Below are positions 42,931 through 49,893 of a stretch of DNA of 49,893 nucleotides, one piece after another. This DNA comes from an uncultured Clostridia bacterium (GTDB taxonomy: Bacteria > Bacillota > Clostridia > Peptostreptococcales > Anaerovoracaceae). Under the pieces are notes generated by a model that saw only the letters and a list, made by a program, of their open reading frames with translations, did no database searches and was not told where the DNA came from. Numbering within the stretch: position 1 is the stretch's first letter; each line of letters opens with the position of its first letter. Location: positions 1 to 49,893 of the forward strand of contig CAKQOW010000011.1 in the NCBI GenBank assembly GCA_934256595.1. Reading direction: 5' to 3'. Position numbers and translations under genes: made by a program.

Positions 42931-43806
42931 GTGATAAGCTTTGACTATTATCGCATATTCTATTTTGCAGCCAGATACAGGAGTTTCACAAAGGCCGCTG
43001 CTGCTCTTGACAATAATCAGCCCAATATTACAAGGTGTATCAATAATCTTGAGGCGCAGCTGGGCTGCAGACTTTTTGTCCGCTCAAACAGAGGAATAAC
43101 TCTGACTCCCGAGGGAGAGAAGCTGTACCTGCGGGTTTCCGCCGCATACTCGCAGCTTAGCCTTGGAGAAGCGGAGCTTATGGAGGATCAGGGTCTTGAC
43201 AGCGGTATAGTAACCATAGCCGCCAGCGGCAGCGCGCTGAGGCTGTTTCTCCTTGACAGACTTGAGGCATTTCACAGGGAATATCCAAATGTACGGTTTA
43301 AAATTTCAAATCAGACCTCGCCGCAGGCTGTAAATGAGATAAAAAACGGCCTTGCAGATATAGCGGTAATAACAAGTCCCGCTCATATACCCTCATCTGT
43401 CAGAAGCCGCACTCTTATGAGCTTCAGGGAATGCCTCATATGCGGCAGCCGCTATTCCCATCTGGCAGATACGCCTCAGTCTTTAAAAGCTCTGTCCGGG
43501 CTGCCTTTTATTTTTCTTTCAGAAAAAACAGGCACAAGACAGCTTTACAGCGACTTTTTTCTTGAAAAAGGCATACAGCTTCACGCCGATATTGAAGTGG
43601 CTACAATGGACCAGATTCTGCCTATGGTGCAGCATAATCTGGGGGTTGGATTTTATCCCGAAAGGCTGGCAAGAAGCTCCGAGGGCATATTCAGAATAGC
43701 CCTGTCCGACAATCTGCCCGAAAGGCACATATATCTGCTGGAGCAAAAGAATCTTCCCGAAAGCATAGCCGCAAAGAAGCTCAGAGAATTTCTGCTCGAC
43801 AAATAA
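42931..43806 (+). CDS. LysR-family transcriptional regulator
   Basis: A 291-residue regulator. The N-terminal winged helix (1-60, YFAARYRSFTKAAAALDNNQPNITRCI) is followed by a two-lobed effector-binding domain (about 90-291). It starts at GTG with GGAGG nine bases upstream. It is divergent from the YoaK-family gene with a 97-bp AT-rich spacer, the usual LysR arrangement, so that gene is the likely target. The inducer is unknown. Confidence 0.92.
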   Translation: MISFDYYRIFYFAARYRSFTKAAAALDNNQPNITRCINNLEAQLGCRLFVRSNRGITLTPEGEKLYLRVSAAYSQLSLGEAELMEDQGLDSGIVTIAASGSALRLFLLDRLEAFHREYPNVRFKISNQTSPQAVNEIKNGLADIAVITSPAHIPSSVRSRTLMSFRECLICGSRYSHLADTPQSLKALSGLPFIFLSEKTGTRQLYSDFFLEKGIQLHADIEVATMDQILPMVQHNLGVGFYPERLARSSEGIFRIALSDNLPERHIYLLEQKNLPESIAAKKLREFLLDK

Positions 43807-43891
43807 ATTTATTTTTTTGCTATTGAAATAATACTATTTTAGGAATAATATAATATCAGAAGCAATATTTAAATGATTAGAGGCGAGAATA

Positions 43892-44746
43892 TTGAAATTT
43901 GATTTACACTGCCACACCAAAGAAGGCTCACTGGACTCTAAGGTTTCTGTTCAGGAGTATGTATATAAATTTATGACGCTGGGCTACGACGGGTTTATGA
44001 TTTCGGACCACAACAGCTACAAGGGCTGCAAGGCGTGGGATAAACTCAAAACAGACCCCAGATACAGAGATTTTCACGTTATCAGAGGCATAGAATATGA
44101 CACCAAGGACGCCGGTCATATCCTCGTTATAATGCCCGATGATCTGTATATGCCCATACTCAAAATACGCGGTATGCGCTGCAGCAAGCTGATAAAGATT
44201 GTTCACATCTTCGGCGGAATTTTAGGACCTGCGCACCCGTTTGGAGTTGCAAGCTCCAGCGCAATGGGATTCAAGCAGATGGATATGAGGCTGATACGCA
44301 AGTTCGACTTTATCGAAACATTTAATACCTGCGAGTCTGCCGTTTCAAACAGCAGAGCAAAGATACTTGCAGATGAATACAGGCTGCCCGGCTTTGCCGG
44401 CTCCGATGCTCACGTCTGCGATTATCTGGGCATGGCCTGCACCGAAATTGATGCGGATATACGCTGCAACAACGACCTGATTGAAGCAGTAAAAAACCGC
44501 GTTCCTATCAGAGCCTACGGTATAGAGCGGGAGCAGACAAAAAAAGGCAAGCGCAAGGAGCACTGGATAGGAATTCTGGGTTTCAAAATATATAACAGAG
44601 GAATAGGTAAAATCATATTTCCTTACAGGAGACTGAGGCACAACAAACTGCTAAAGCCTATCGCTCTTCCTCATATCCATAGCCGAAAGAATATGAAAAA
44701 AGAGGCCCGCAAGGCCAGAAAAACATCAGGACGAAGCTGTGATTAA
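43892..44746 (+). CDS. PHP-domain phosphoesterase-like protein
   Basis: A 284-residue protein with the PHP metal-binding N-terminus (FDLHCHTKEGSLDSK), MISDHNSYKG, GIEYDTKD, and GPAHPFG and SDAHV carrying the later metal ligands. The family hydrolyses phosphate esters with two or three metals (RNA, phosphopeptide or small-molecule phosphates). The start is TTG at 43892 with GAGGCGAG upstream. The C-terminus (from about 215) is very basic, which suggests nucleic acid or membrane contact. It stands alone; specific substrate unknown. Confidence 0.82.
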   Translation: MKFDLHCHTKEGSLDSKVSVQEYVYKFMTLGYDGFMISDHNSYKGCKAWDKLKTDPRYRDFHVIRGIEYDTKDAGHILVIMPDDLYMPILKIRGMRCSKLIKIVHIFGGILGPAHPFGVASSSAMGFKQMDMRLIRKFDFIETFNTCESAVSNSRAKILADEYRLPGFAGSDAHVCDYLGMACTEIDADIRCNNDLIEAVKNRVPIRAYGIEREQTKKGKRKEHWIGILGFKIYNRGIGKIIFPYRRLRHNKLLKPIALPHIHSRKNMKKEARKARKTSGRSCD

Positions 44747-44773
44747 TCAGCCTCGCCCTTTTTATATTGCAAA

Positions 44774-45580
44774 TTATAATCTTTTTTTGATATCGCCTGC
44801 AAGAAACAGTCTGTCCCTTGCTGTTTTTTTAACCGGTACAAGCTTTCCCCTCTTTGCAAGGTCGTCAATGTTCTGCCTTGAGCAGCCCAGCATCTGCGCT
44901 GCCTCTGCCGTATTCACAAGTCCGTTTCTGATACAGCATACAAATTCCTCATATGAAAGCTTAAGCTCCTCTCCTGCCTGATAAAGCTGCTCATATGAAA
45001 GTTCAAATATATTTCCCCATTTCACACCGTTTCCGCCCGGCTGCATTTCAACATTCTTAAAATATTCTTCATTTTCCTCTAAAAAAGCATACCCTCTATC
45101 TGCACCTGCAATTTTTTTAATATTGCACTTTTTGGTTTTACCGTCTTTAAAGAATACCAGCAGAGTATCTTTTCCCGCAGGAACAGCACTGTCTATCTTT
45201 CGTCTAAATCTTTTTTCGAGTACAATGTTCAGGATTTTTTCCTCCACGGAAGCAATATAGCAGCTGTCCTGTGCACATCTGCCGCCCGATATAACCAGCA
45301 GTCTGAAGTCATCATATTCTTTCAGGCCGTTATCCCTTAAAATATGTCCGATGTTCTGTCTGTCGGTTGGCACAATGCGCTGCTGCACCCAGACTCTGCT
45401 CCAGTAAGAGTTAATACTCCTTATGCCCTTTTTTAAAAACGGCGACAGTGAAACAGGCAGCTCCCATTCATCTGCTGTATCGTCTATCTCTATATAGAAT
45501 TGCTTTTCTTTTTCGTAATATATAAGGTATGCAAGATTTTTGCCGGGGTACAAATCATCTCGTATTGCGTAAGCCCTCAT
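44774..45580 (-). CDS. DUF2442-like/helix-turn-helix protein
   Basis: A 268-residue protein with three parts. The N-terminal ~160 residues I do not recognise. A stretch of about 165-230 (VFFKDGKTKKC...WGNIFELSYEQLYQAG) resembles DUF2442. The C-terminal excisionase/MerR-like helix-turn-helix is AAQMLGCSRQNIDDLAKRG. I start it at ATG 45580, because the ATG at 45601 would lie at the transcription start of its predicted promoter. A 26-bp near-palindrome overlaps that promoter, pointing to self-control. It is divergent from the AlbA-type regulator gene. Possibly a remnant or outlier of a toxin-antitoxin-like pair, but no toxin is seen. Confidence 0.55.
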   Translation of the reverse strand: MRAYAIRDDLYPGKNLAYLIYYEKEKQFYIEIDDTADEWELPVSLSPFLKKGIRSINSYWSRVWVQQRIVPTDRQNIGHILRDNGLKEYDDFRLLVISGGRCAQDSCYIASVEEKILNIVLEKRFRRKIDSAVPAGKDTLLVFFKDGKTKKCNIKKIAGADRGYAFLEENEEYFKNVEMQPGGNGVKWGNIFELSYEQLYQAGEELKLSYEEFVCCIRNGLVNTAEAAQMLGCSRQNIDDLAKRGKLVPVKKTARDRLFLAGDIKKRL

Positions 45581-45603
45581 AGAAGCACCAGCTCTCTGCA
45601 TTT

Positions 45604-45638
45604 AGACTATCCAAAAACTTGTCATATGTCAAGTTTTT
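45604..45638 (-). promoter_or_regulatory. Promoter with a 26-bp near-palindrome
   Basis: On the minus strand TTGACA (45627-45632), 17 bp, then TAGTCT (45604-45609). The -35 lies inside AAAAACTTG-TCATATGT-CAAGTTTTT (45613-45638), two perfect 9-base arms around a centre with palindromic CATATG. This is a likely operator in the divergent region. Confidence 0.65.
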
Positions 45639-45685
45639 CATTTACATTATCTAAAAGCACTTTATTTTCCACTTGCATGAGTAGT

Positions 45686-45709
45686 AAATAAAGTATAAAA
45701 TAAAGTATA
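45686..45709 (+). repeat. Tandem 12-bp repeat before the AlbA-type gene
   Basis: AAATAAAGTATA occurs twice in perfect tandem. Each copy holds a TATAAA-like -10, so it may give two overlapping start points or an operator for the regulator encoded just downstream. Confidence 0.6.
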
Positions 45710-45734
45710 AAATAAAAAAGGGAGGGGTTTTCAT

Positions 45735-47030
45735 TTGAATATCGGTTACGAAACTGAAACTGTTGAATTTAAAAAATCTACAGGTGAGTTAAAAGAAGGT
45801 ATTATTTCTCTTGCATCTATGCTCAACAAGCATTCTTACGGCACCTTATATTTCGGTGTGAAAAACAATGGCGATATTCTCGGTCAGGAAATCGGAGACA
45901 GTTCACTTAGAGATATTTCTCAAAAAATTGCAAGCTCTATCAAGCCGCAGATTATTCCTACTATAAGCCTTGAACTGCTTGACGGGAAGAATGTTATAAA
46001 GGTGCATGCACAGGGAAGCGAAAAGCCGTATTCAGCATTCGGAAGATATTATATTCGCTCTGCCGACGAGGATCGCGAGCTGTCGCCTCCTGAATTACGA
46101 AAAATCATGCAGGAGAACGAAAACAGTGATATTATTTCAGAACAGCCTGCAGATAATCAGAGGCTGACTTTTTCACAGTTGAAAACCGCCTTTGCTGCTA
46201 AAGGACTGACTGTCAATGAAAGCAGCTTTGAGCACAATCTGGGATTTTACAACAGAAATAATCAGTATAATCTGATGGCAGAGCTTCTTGCAGACAAAAA
46301 CAACATCTCCATTAAAGTTGTCACTTTCAGAGGAAAAGATAAAAGCGAAATTATAAAACGCAATGAATATGGTTTTAAATGCCTTGCTCTGTCAATGGAT
46401 CAGGTTCTCAGTTACATGGAGGCAATCAATGATACTAATGTTATTTTGAACAGCCATCAGCGTGAGGAAAACAAACTTTTTGATTTTGCAGCATTTAAGG
46501 AGGCATGGCAAAACGCCTGTCTGCATACAAAGTGGTCACAGCTGAATCCACCCGCTGTCTATATTTTCAGTGACAGAATTGAAATCATCTCCACCGGTGG
46601 ACTTGCCGGGGGCTTAACGAAAGAGGAGTTTTTCAAAGGCATTTCAAAGCCTGTCAATGCAAAACTGCAAAAGATATTCGGCCAGCTCGGCTATGTAGAG
46701 CAAACCGGTCATGGTATTCCGCTTATTATCAGCAGATATGGCATTCAGGCATTTGACATTACAGACAATTTTGTTAATGTCATTATTCCGTTTAATCGTG
46801 AATTTACCGATTACCGGCAGAAAACCATCAGACCGATGAACAAAGCTCAGACTAAAGTTTATAATTACCTGAAAGAGCACCCCGAAGCAACGATAAACAC
46901 CCTTGTATCCGAATGCGGTGTGAGCAGCGGATATATACGGAAGATATTAACCTTTCTTAAGGAAAACGGATATATTAAACGTGAGGGCTCTAAAAAATCG
47001 GGAACATGGTCTGTATTGAAAACAGTATAA
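45735..47030 (+). CDS. AlbA/Schlafen-domain transcriptional regulator
   Basis: A 431-residue protein. The N-terminal AlbA_2 (divergent AAA-4/Schlafen) domain carries ETVEFKKSTGELKEG and GTLYFGVKNNGDILG. A GHKL-like ATP-binding region follows in mid-protein (PPAVYIFSDRIEIISTGGL, EQTGHGIPLIISRYG). The C-terminal winged helix is TINTLVSECGVSSGYIRKIL. It starts at TTG with GGGAGGGG. Such proteins are common in clostridial accessory DNA and are predicted ATP-binding regulators. Base composition is more AT-rich than its neighbours, suggesting acquisition. Target unknown. Confidence 0.85.
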   Translation: MNIGYETETVEFKKSTGELKEGIISLASMLNKHSYGTLYFGVKNNGDILGQEIGDSSLRDISQKIASSIKPQIIPTISLELLDGKNVIKVHAQGSEKPYSAFGRYYIRSADEDRELSPPELRKIMQENENSDIISEQPADNQRLTFSQLKTAFAAKGLTVNESSFEHNLGFYNRNNQYNLMAELLADKNNISIKVVTFRGKDKSEIIKRNEYGFKCLALSMDQVLSYMEAINDTNVILNSHQREENKLFDFAAFKEAWQNACLHTKWSQLNPPAVYIFSDRIEIISTGGLAGGLTKEEFFKGISKPVNAKLQKIFGQLGYVEQTGHGIPLIISRYGIQAFDITDNFVNVIIPFNREFTDYRQKTIRPMNKAQTKVYNYLKEHPEATINTLVSECGVSSGYIRKILTFLKENGYIKREGSKKSGTWSVLKTV

Positions 47031-47047
47031 GCACTCCAAAAAACAAA

Positions 47048-47103
47048 ATCGCTGCCATCGTTTTGCATAACAGCTTTCGTATAAGCAAATCGACCGCAGC
47101 GAT
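47048..47103. terminator. Long hairpin between convergent genes
   Basis: The arms 47048-47066 and 47085-47103 are inverted copies matching at 16 of 19 positions (outer eight pairs ATCGCTGC/GCAGCGAT perfect) around an 18-base loop. T-rich runs lie on both sides. It acts as a bidirectional terminator for the AlbA-type and ECF genes. Confidence 0.7.
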
Positions 47104-47117
47104 CATTTTTATTTCTT

Positions 47118-47663
47118 TCAGGCTTTCTTTTTACCTGCAAGTCTGTATGTAAACAGCTTGCCTGCAGATGTCCTGCAAAGCGCCGCAGACAGCGCCACCG
47201 CTATAATCATACCCACAACAAACTGTCCTATGTTCCAAGGTATTCCCAGAGCAGCAGCCGCCCAGTTACCGTACATTATACCCTCTGCCGCATAATATCC
47301 CGCAACCATAAACAGTCCGCCTGCCGCCATAGCTATAATCTGTCTGATAACAGATATATGCTCGCCGCCTCTGTCTAATATGAGACCCATAATCATAGCC
47401 ATTATAAATTTTATAACCAGTGTCCACGGAGCCCACATTGCAACTCCGCAGAAGATATCTGCCATTGCCGAGCCTACCGCAGTTGCTGCCGCGCCGTATT
47501 TCCAGCCAAGCAGCATAACCGAAATAAATATCATCGCATCGCCGAGATGAACATACCCTTGCGTCAAAGGAATAGGCACCTTTACAAACATCGTAAGAAC
47601 TATAATCATACACATCATAAGCGCCGTCATTACCAGCTTATTTGTTTTTTCTGCCGTTGTCAT
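47118..47663 (-). CDS. ECF transporter S-component, possibly for B6 vitamers
   Basis: A 181-residue membrane protein with six spans. The N-terminal LTMFVKVPIPLTQGYVHLGDAMIFI is the S-component signature of energy-coupling-factor vitamin transporters, which share an EcfAAT module encoded elsewhere. It is divergent from a MocR/PdxR-type regulator with a shared 177-bp promoter region. That pairing suggests pyridoxine/pyridoxal uptake, because MocR regulators of this layout often respond to PLP. Fold and class are well supported; the vitamin is inference, and thiamine or riboflavin precursors are alternatives. Confidence 0.82.
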   Translation of the reverse strand: MTTAEKTNKLVMTALMMCMIIVLTMFVKVPIPLTQGYVHLGDAMIFISVMLLGWKYGAAATAVGSAMADIFCGVAMWAPWTLVIKFIMAMIMGLILDRGGEHISVIRQIIAMAAGGLFMVAGYYAAEGIMYGNWAAAALGIPWNIGQFVVGMIIAVALSAALCRTSAGKLFTYRLAGKKKA

Positions 47664-47707
47664 TTACAAATCTCCTCTATCATAATCCTATATATATATT
47701 AACCCAT

Positions 47708-47757
47708 AATTGTATGTATTTAAATATGCACACTCTATTATTTTTATATATACAATT
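47708..47757. promoter_or_regulatory. Inverted repeat in the MocR/ECF divergent promoter
   Basis: AATTGTATGTAT (47708-47719) and ATATATACAATT (47746-47757) are inverted copies differing at one position, with 26 bases between them. A candidate operator for the MocR-type regulator. Confidence 0.5.
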
Positions 47758-47840
47758 TGACTTTTACAGCAGTTTAGGCTATCATTTAACCATATTGTTA
47801 TTTCTTTTTCAAACAAAACATATATACAGAGGAGTCATAT

Positions 47841-49187
47841 ATGAAAGCTATCATTCCCGATTTTGACCTTAAATCAACAAGACCCATATATCTTCAGCTT
47901 TACGACTATATCAAGTCGGATATTCTTACAGGCAATATGCTCTGCGGGGAAAGACTGCCGTCGCTTCGCACACTCGCCGAAAGTCTCGGCATCAGTATCA
48001 CAACAGTATCCCAGAGCTACAACCAGCTTGCAGTTGAAGGATATATTGAGCCGCGCCCTCATTCGGGGTACTACATCAAGGATATAGGGAAAATCCCGTC
48101 AGCCGATGCTGACAAAACAATTTCCGCATATGAAGCCCCTGTCGATATACCGGGGAATCATATATATGATGTGTCATGCTTTGATTTCAACAAATGGAAG
48201 AAATGCTCCAACAGAATTTTTACCGAGTATTCACATCTTCTGATGTTCGAGGGTGACCCTCAGGGAGAAGCTCCGCTGAGGTATGAAATATCCAGATATG
48301 TATTCAATGCAAGAGGCGTAATATGCAGCCCGGAACAGATTGTAATAGGCGCCGGTACCCAGCAGATAACAATTCAGCTTACCCGCATATTAAATGAAAT
48401 GGGAATAAGCCACGCCGCCATGGAGGAGCCAGGCTATATGCCTGTACGAAATATATTCAGGGACAACGGCTTTGTAATAACTCCGGTGCCCGTAAAATCC
48501 GACGGCATCTGTATCGAAAAGCTCCCGGACAATATACGCTCTGTCGCATATGTAAGTCCGTCAAACCAGTTTCCTACGGGAGCTGTAATGCCTATCGGCA
48601 GGCGTCGTGATCTGCTGGAGTGGGCCTACAAAAACGACAGTATAATCATTGAGGACGACTACGACAGCGAGCTTCGCTATTTCGGGCGACCGGTTCCTGC
48701 AATGCAGGGAATAGACGGCGGCAGATGCGTTGTATATCTCGGCTCGTTTTCGTCAACGCTGTTTCCGTCAATAAAGATAAGCTACATGATACTGCCCGAC
48801 AAAATGGCGGATATATTCCAGAAGATAAAATCAAACTACACCCAGACCTGCTCCAAATCAGAGCAGCTTACACTGTCTCTGTTTATGGAAAACGGTATGT
48901 ACCAGACAAATATAAAGAAGCTGCGAAGCCTTTATTCCCATAAGCTGCAGAAAACCCTTACAGCTATCAGCGCCTGCGGCGGTGACAGCGTAAGGGCCGT
49001 TAATACCTCTTCGGGAATAAATATAATACTGGAAACAAAATTGTCCGAATCTGCACAGGCGCTCTGCGCAAAAGCAGATGATATGGGACTTGATGTACAG
49101 CTTGCGGGTGAAAACACCCTCATATTCTACTACAGCCGCATACCTCTGGAAAAAACTGACGAGCTGATTTCACAGTGGTTAAATTAA
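47841..49187 (+). CDS. MocR-type regulator (GntR-HTH + aminotransferase fold), PLP lysine absent
   Basis: A 448-residue MocR/PdxR family protein. The N-terminal GntR winged helix (about 10-75, CGERLPSLRTLAESLGISITTVSQSY) is joined by a linker to a fold-type I aminotransferase-like domain (VYVSPSNQFPTGAVMP; IIEDDYDSELRYFG). At the Schiff-base position the usual S-F-S-K is SFSSTLFPSIKISYM here: the lysine is serine. PLP, if bound, cannot form the normal internal aldimine. It is divergent from the ECF S-component, its presumed target. AGAGGAG precedes the ATG. Its end overlaps the opposing gene by nine bases. Confidence 0.9.
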   Translation: MKAIIPDFDLKSTRPIYLQLYDYIKSDILTGNMLCGERLPSLRTLAESLGISITTVSQSYNQLAVEGYIEPRPHSGYYIKDIGKIPSADADKTISAYEAPVDIPGNHIYDVSCFDFNKWKKCSNRIFTEYSHLLMFEGDPQGEAPLRYEISRYVFNARGVICSPEQIVIGAGTQQITIQLTRILNEMGISHAAMEEPGYMPVRNIFRDNGFVITPVPVKSDGICIEKLPDNIRSVAYVSPSNQFPTGAVMPIGRRRDLLEWAYKNDSIIIEDDYDSELRYFGRPVPAMQGIDGGRCVVYLGSFSSTLFPSIKISYMILPDKMADIFQKIKSNYTQTCSKSEQLTLSLFMENGMYQTNIKKLRSLYSHKLQKTLTAISACGGDSVRAVNTSSGINIILETKLSESAQALCAKADDMGLDVQLAGENTLIFYYSRIPLEKTDELISQWLN

Positions 49188-49787
49188 TGCGTTCATTATA
49201 ACAGGAGTTATATATGTTTCAACTACAGCGGCAATCATAAGCAGCGGCACTGCCACAAACAGAAACAGTTTGCCTATGTTTTTAAAGAACTCTCCCGCTC
49301 TGATATGGGACAGTTTGCCCTTGTCTAATATCTTCTGACATATGAACAGACACACAATAATACCCATTGAGATACCGAGGCATATTGCAGGGATTTCAAA
49401 AATCCCGTGAGGCAGTATGCCTCCTATAAAATATGCCAGCAGATTATCGCTGTGCTGCCCTATAACCGCAAAGGCCGAACCCATTATTGCACCGTTTGAC
49501 AGAAGCACTATGGCAGGCAGGAAAAAGAACGGCACAATGCCCAGCACAACTGCCATGCCGGTTGCCCTCAGATTATTTAAAAACAAAGTTACAACTGATA
49601 TCTGTCCGTCATCTTTAATCAGACCGCTGTCATCTGCCATATCCATAAATGCGCTTATCAGATTGTTTGCTATGTCTATGTTTTTGCCGCATACATAGTA
49701 TCCTGTAATAGACAGTATCATAAATACCGCTATGCAGATAATAAAGGTTACCAGTATGTATCTTTTGAAAAATACTTTTAATTTCAT
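49179..49787 (-). CDS. SpoIIM-family membrane protein
   Basis: A 202-residue membrane protein with about five spans, of the 'stage II sporulation protein M' (DUF95) family. The conserved core is FLNNLRATGMAVVLGIVPFF, LSNGAIMGSAFAVIG and GILPHGIFEIPAICLGIS. I start it at ATG 49787, which has GGGAG upstream; the longer frame to 49865 begins without a site. In Bacillus, SpoIIM works in the forespore engulfment complex with SpoIID/SpoIIP, but homologues also occur in non-sporulating relatives. No other sporulation gene is in view. Confidence 0.82.
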   Translation of the reverse strand: MKLKVFFKRYILVTFIICIAVFMILSITGYYVCGKNIDIANNLISAFMDMADDSGLIKDDGQISVVTLFLNNLRATGMAVVLGIVPFFFLPAIVLLSNGAIMGSAFAVIGQHSDNLLAYFIGGILPHGIFEIPAICLGISMGIIVCLFICQKILDKGKLSHIRAGEFFKNIGKLFLFVAVPLLMIAAVVETYITPVIMNALI

Positions 49788-49893
49788 AATATCTCCCTTT
49801 TGATTTCTCAAGTATATAGTTATATATGCAGATATTATACCAAAAAAAGAACGAAATGAAAACAAATTATGCTTTCATTTCAAGTCTGTTCAA

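Noticed and set aside
45686..45709. CRISPR-like repeat
   Set aside because: Only two 12-bp copies in direct tandem without spacers, in an AT-rich promoter; no cas gene in the window.
47048..47103. Attachment site or insertion-sequence end
   Set aside because: The inverted repeat lies between two convergent genes with T-rich exits on both sides, and no transposase or target duplication is visible; a terminator explains it.

Overview
The window looks like chromosome from an anaerobic, low-to-mid GC Clostridia-type Firmicute. The signs are an indolepyruvate:ferredoxin oxidoreductase pair, two glycyl radical enzymes, a Mop-type molybdenum hydroxylase, a SpoIIM-family protein, an ECF transporter S-component, Gram-positive LexA with its box, and strong AGGAGG-type ribosome binding sites. 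I cannot name a genus from the sequence. 

Left flank (1-12.6 kb, plus strand). This part is mostly housekeeping: the right end of a probable IS200/IS605-type (TnpB) element, an HD-domain protein, a YgiQ-family radical SAM protein overlapping an orphan DNA methyltransferase, tRNA-Gly(CCC), a secreted L,D-transpeptidase, a hotdog thioesterase, a MoxR/VWA pair, lexA with an SOS box, and an iorA-iorB-aminotransferase operon for aromatic 2-oxoacids. 

Centre (12.6-37.7 kb, entirely minus strand). This is a 25-kb catabolic island and the most interesting part of the window. In transcription order it holds: an SGNH hydrolase; a small membrane protein with an NCS1-type transporter; a GSA-type aminotransferase; two glycyl radical enzymes of unassigned substrate, each with its own activase; a Mop-type aldehyde oxidoreductase; a small DMT transporter; a flavin/iron-sulfur 'dicluster' oxidoreductase with a small cysteine-rich redox partner; then a thiamine/lipoyl 2-oxoacid or acetoin dehydrogenase complex (E1a, E1b, E2, E3), a lipoate-protein ligase and a class III aminotransferase. 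Two near-identical sigma-54 promoters (20243-20258 and 36873-36888) drive the dehydrogenase operon and the transporter operon, so the two ends of the island are probably co-regulated by an enhancer-binding protein encoded elsewhere. My working model is uptake of a nitrogen-containing substrate, glycyl-radical C-N or C-O cleavage to an aldehyde, oxidation by the Mo enzyme with electrons passing to the dicluster flavoprotein, and transamination and lipoyl-dependent oxidation to an acyl-CoA. The substrate is not determined by the sequence. 

Right flank (37.9-49.9 kb). This contains birA, an FHA-SEDS fusion with a cognate penicillin-binding protein, a YoaK-family membrane protein divergent from a LysR regulator, a PHP phosphoesterase, a DUF2442-like/helix-turn-helix protein divergent from an AlbA/Schlafen-type regulator, an ECF S-component divergent from a MocR-type regulator that lacks the usual PLP lysine, and a SpoIIM-family membrane protein. 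The MocR/ECF pair suggests B6-vitamer uptake, which would fit the four PLP-fold proteins in the window.
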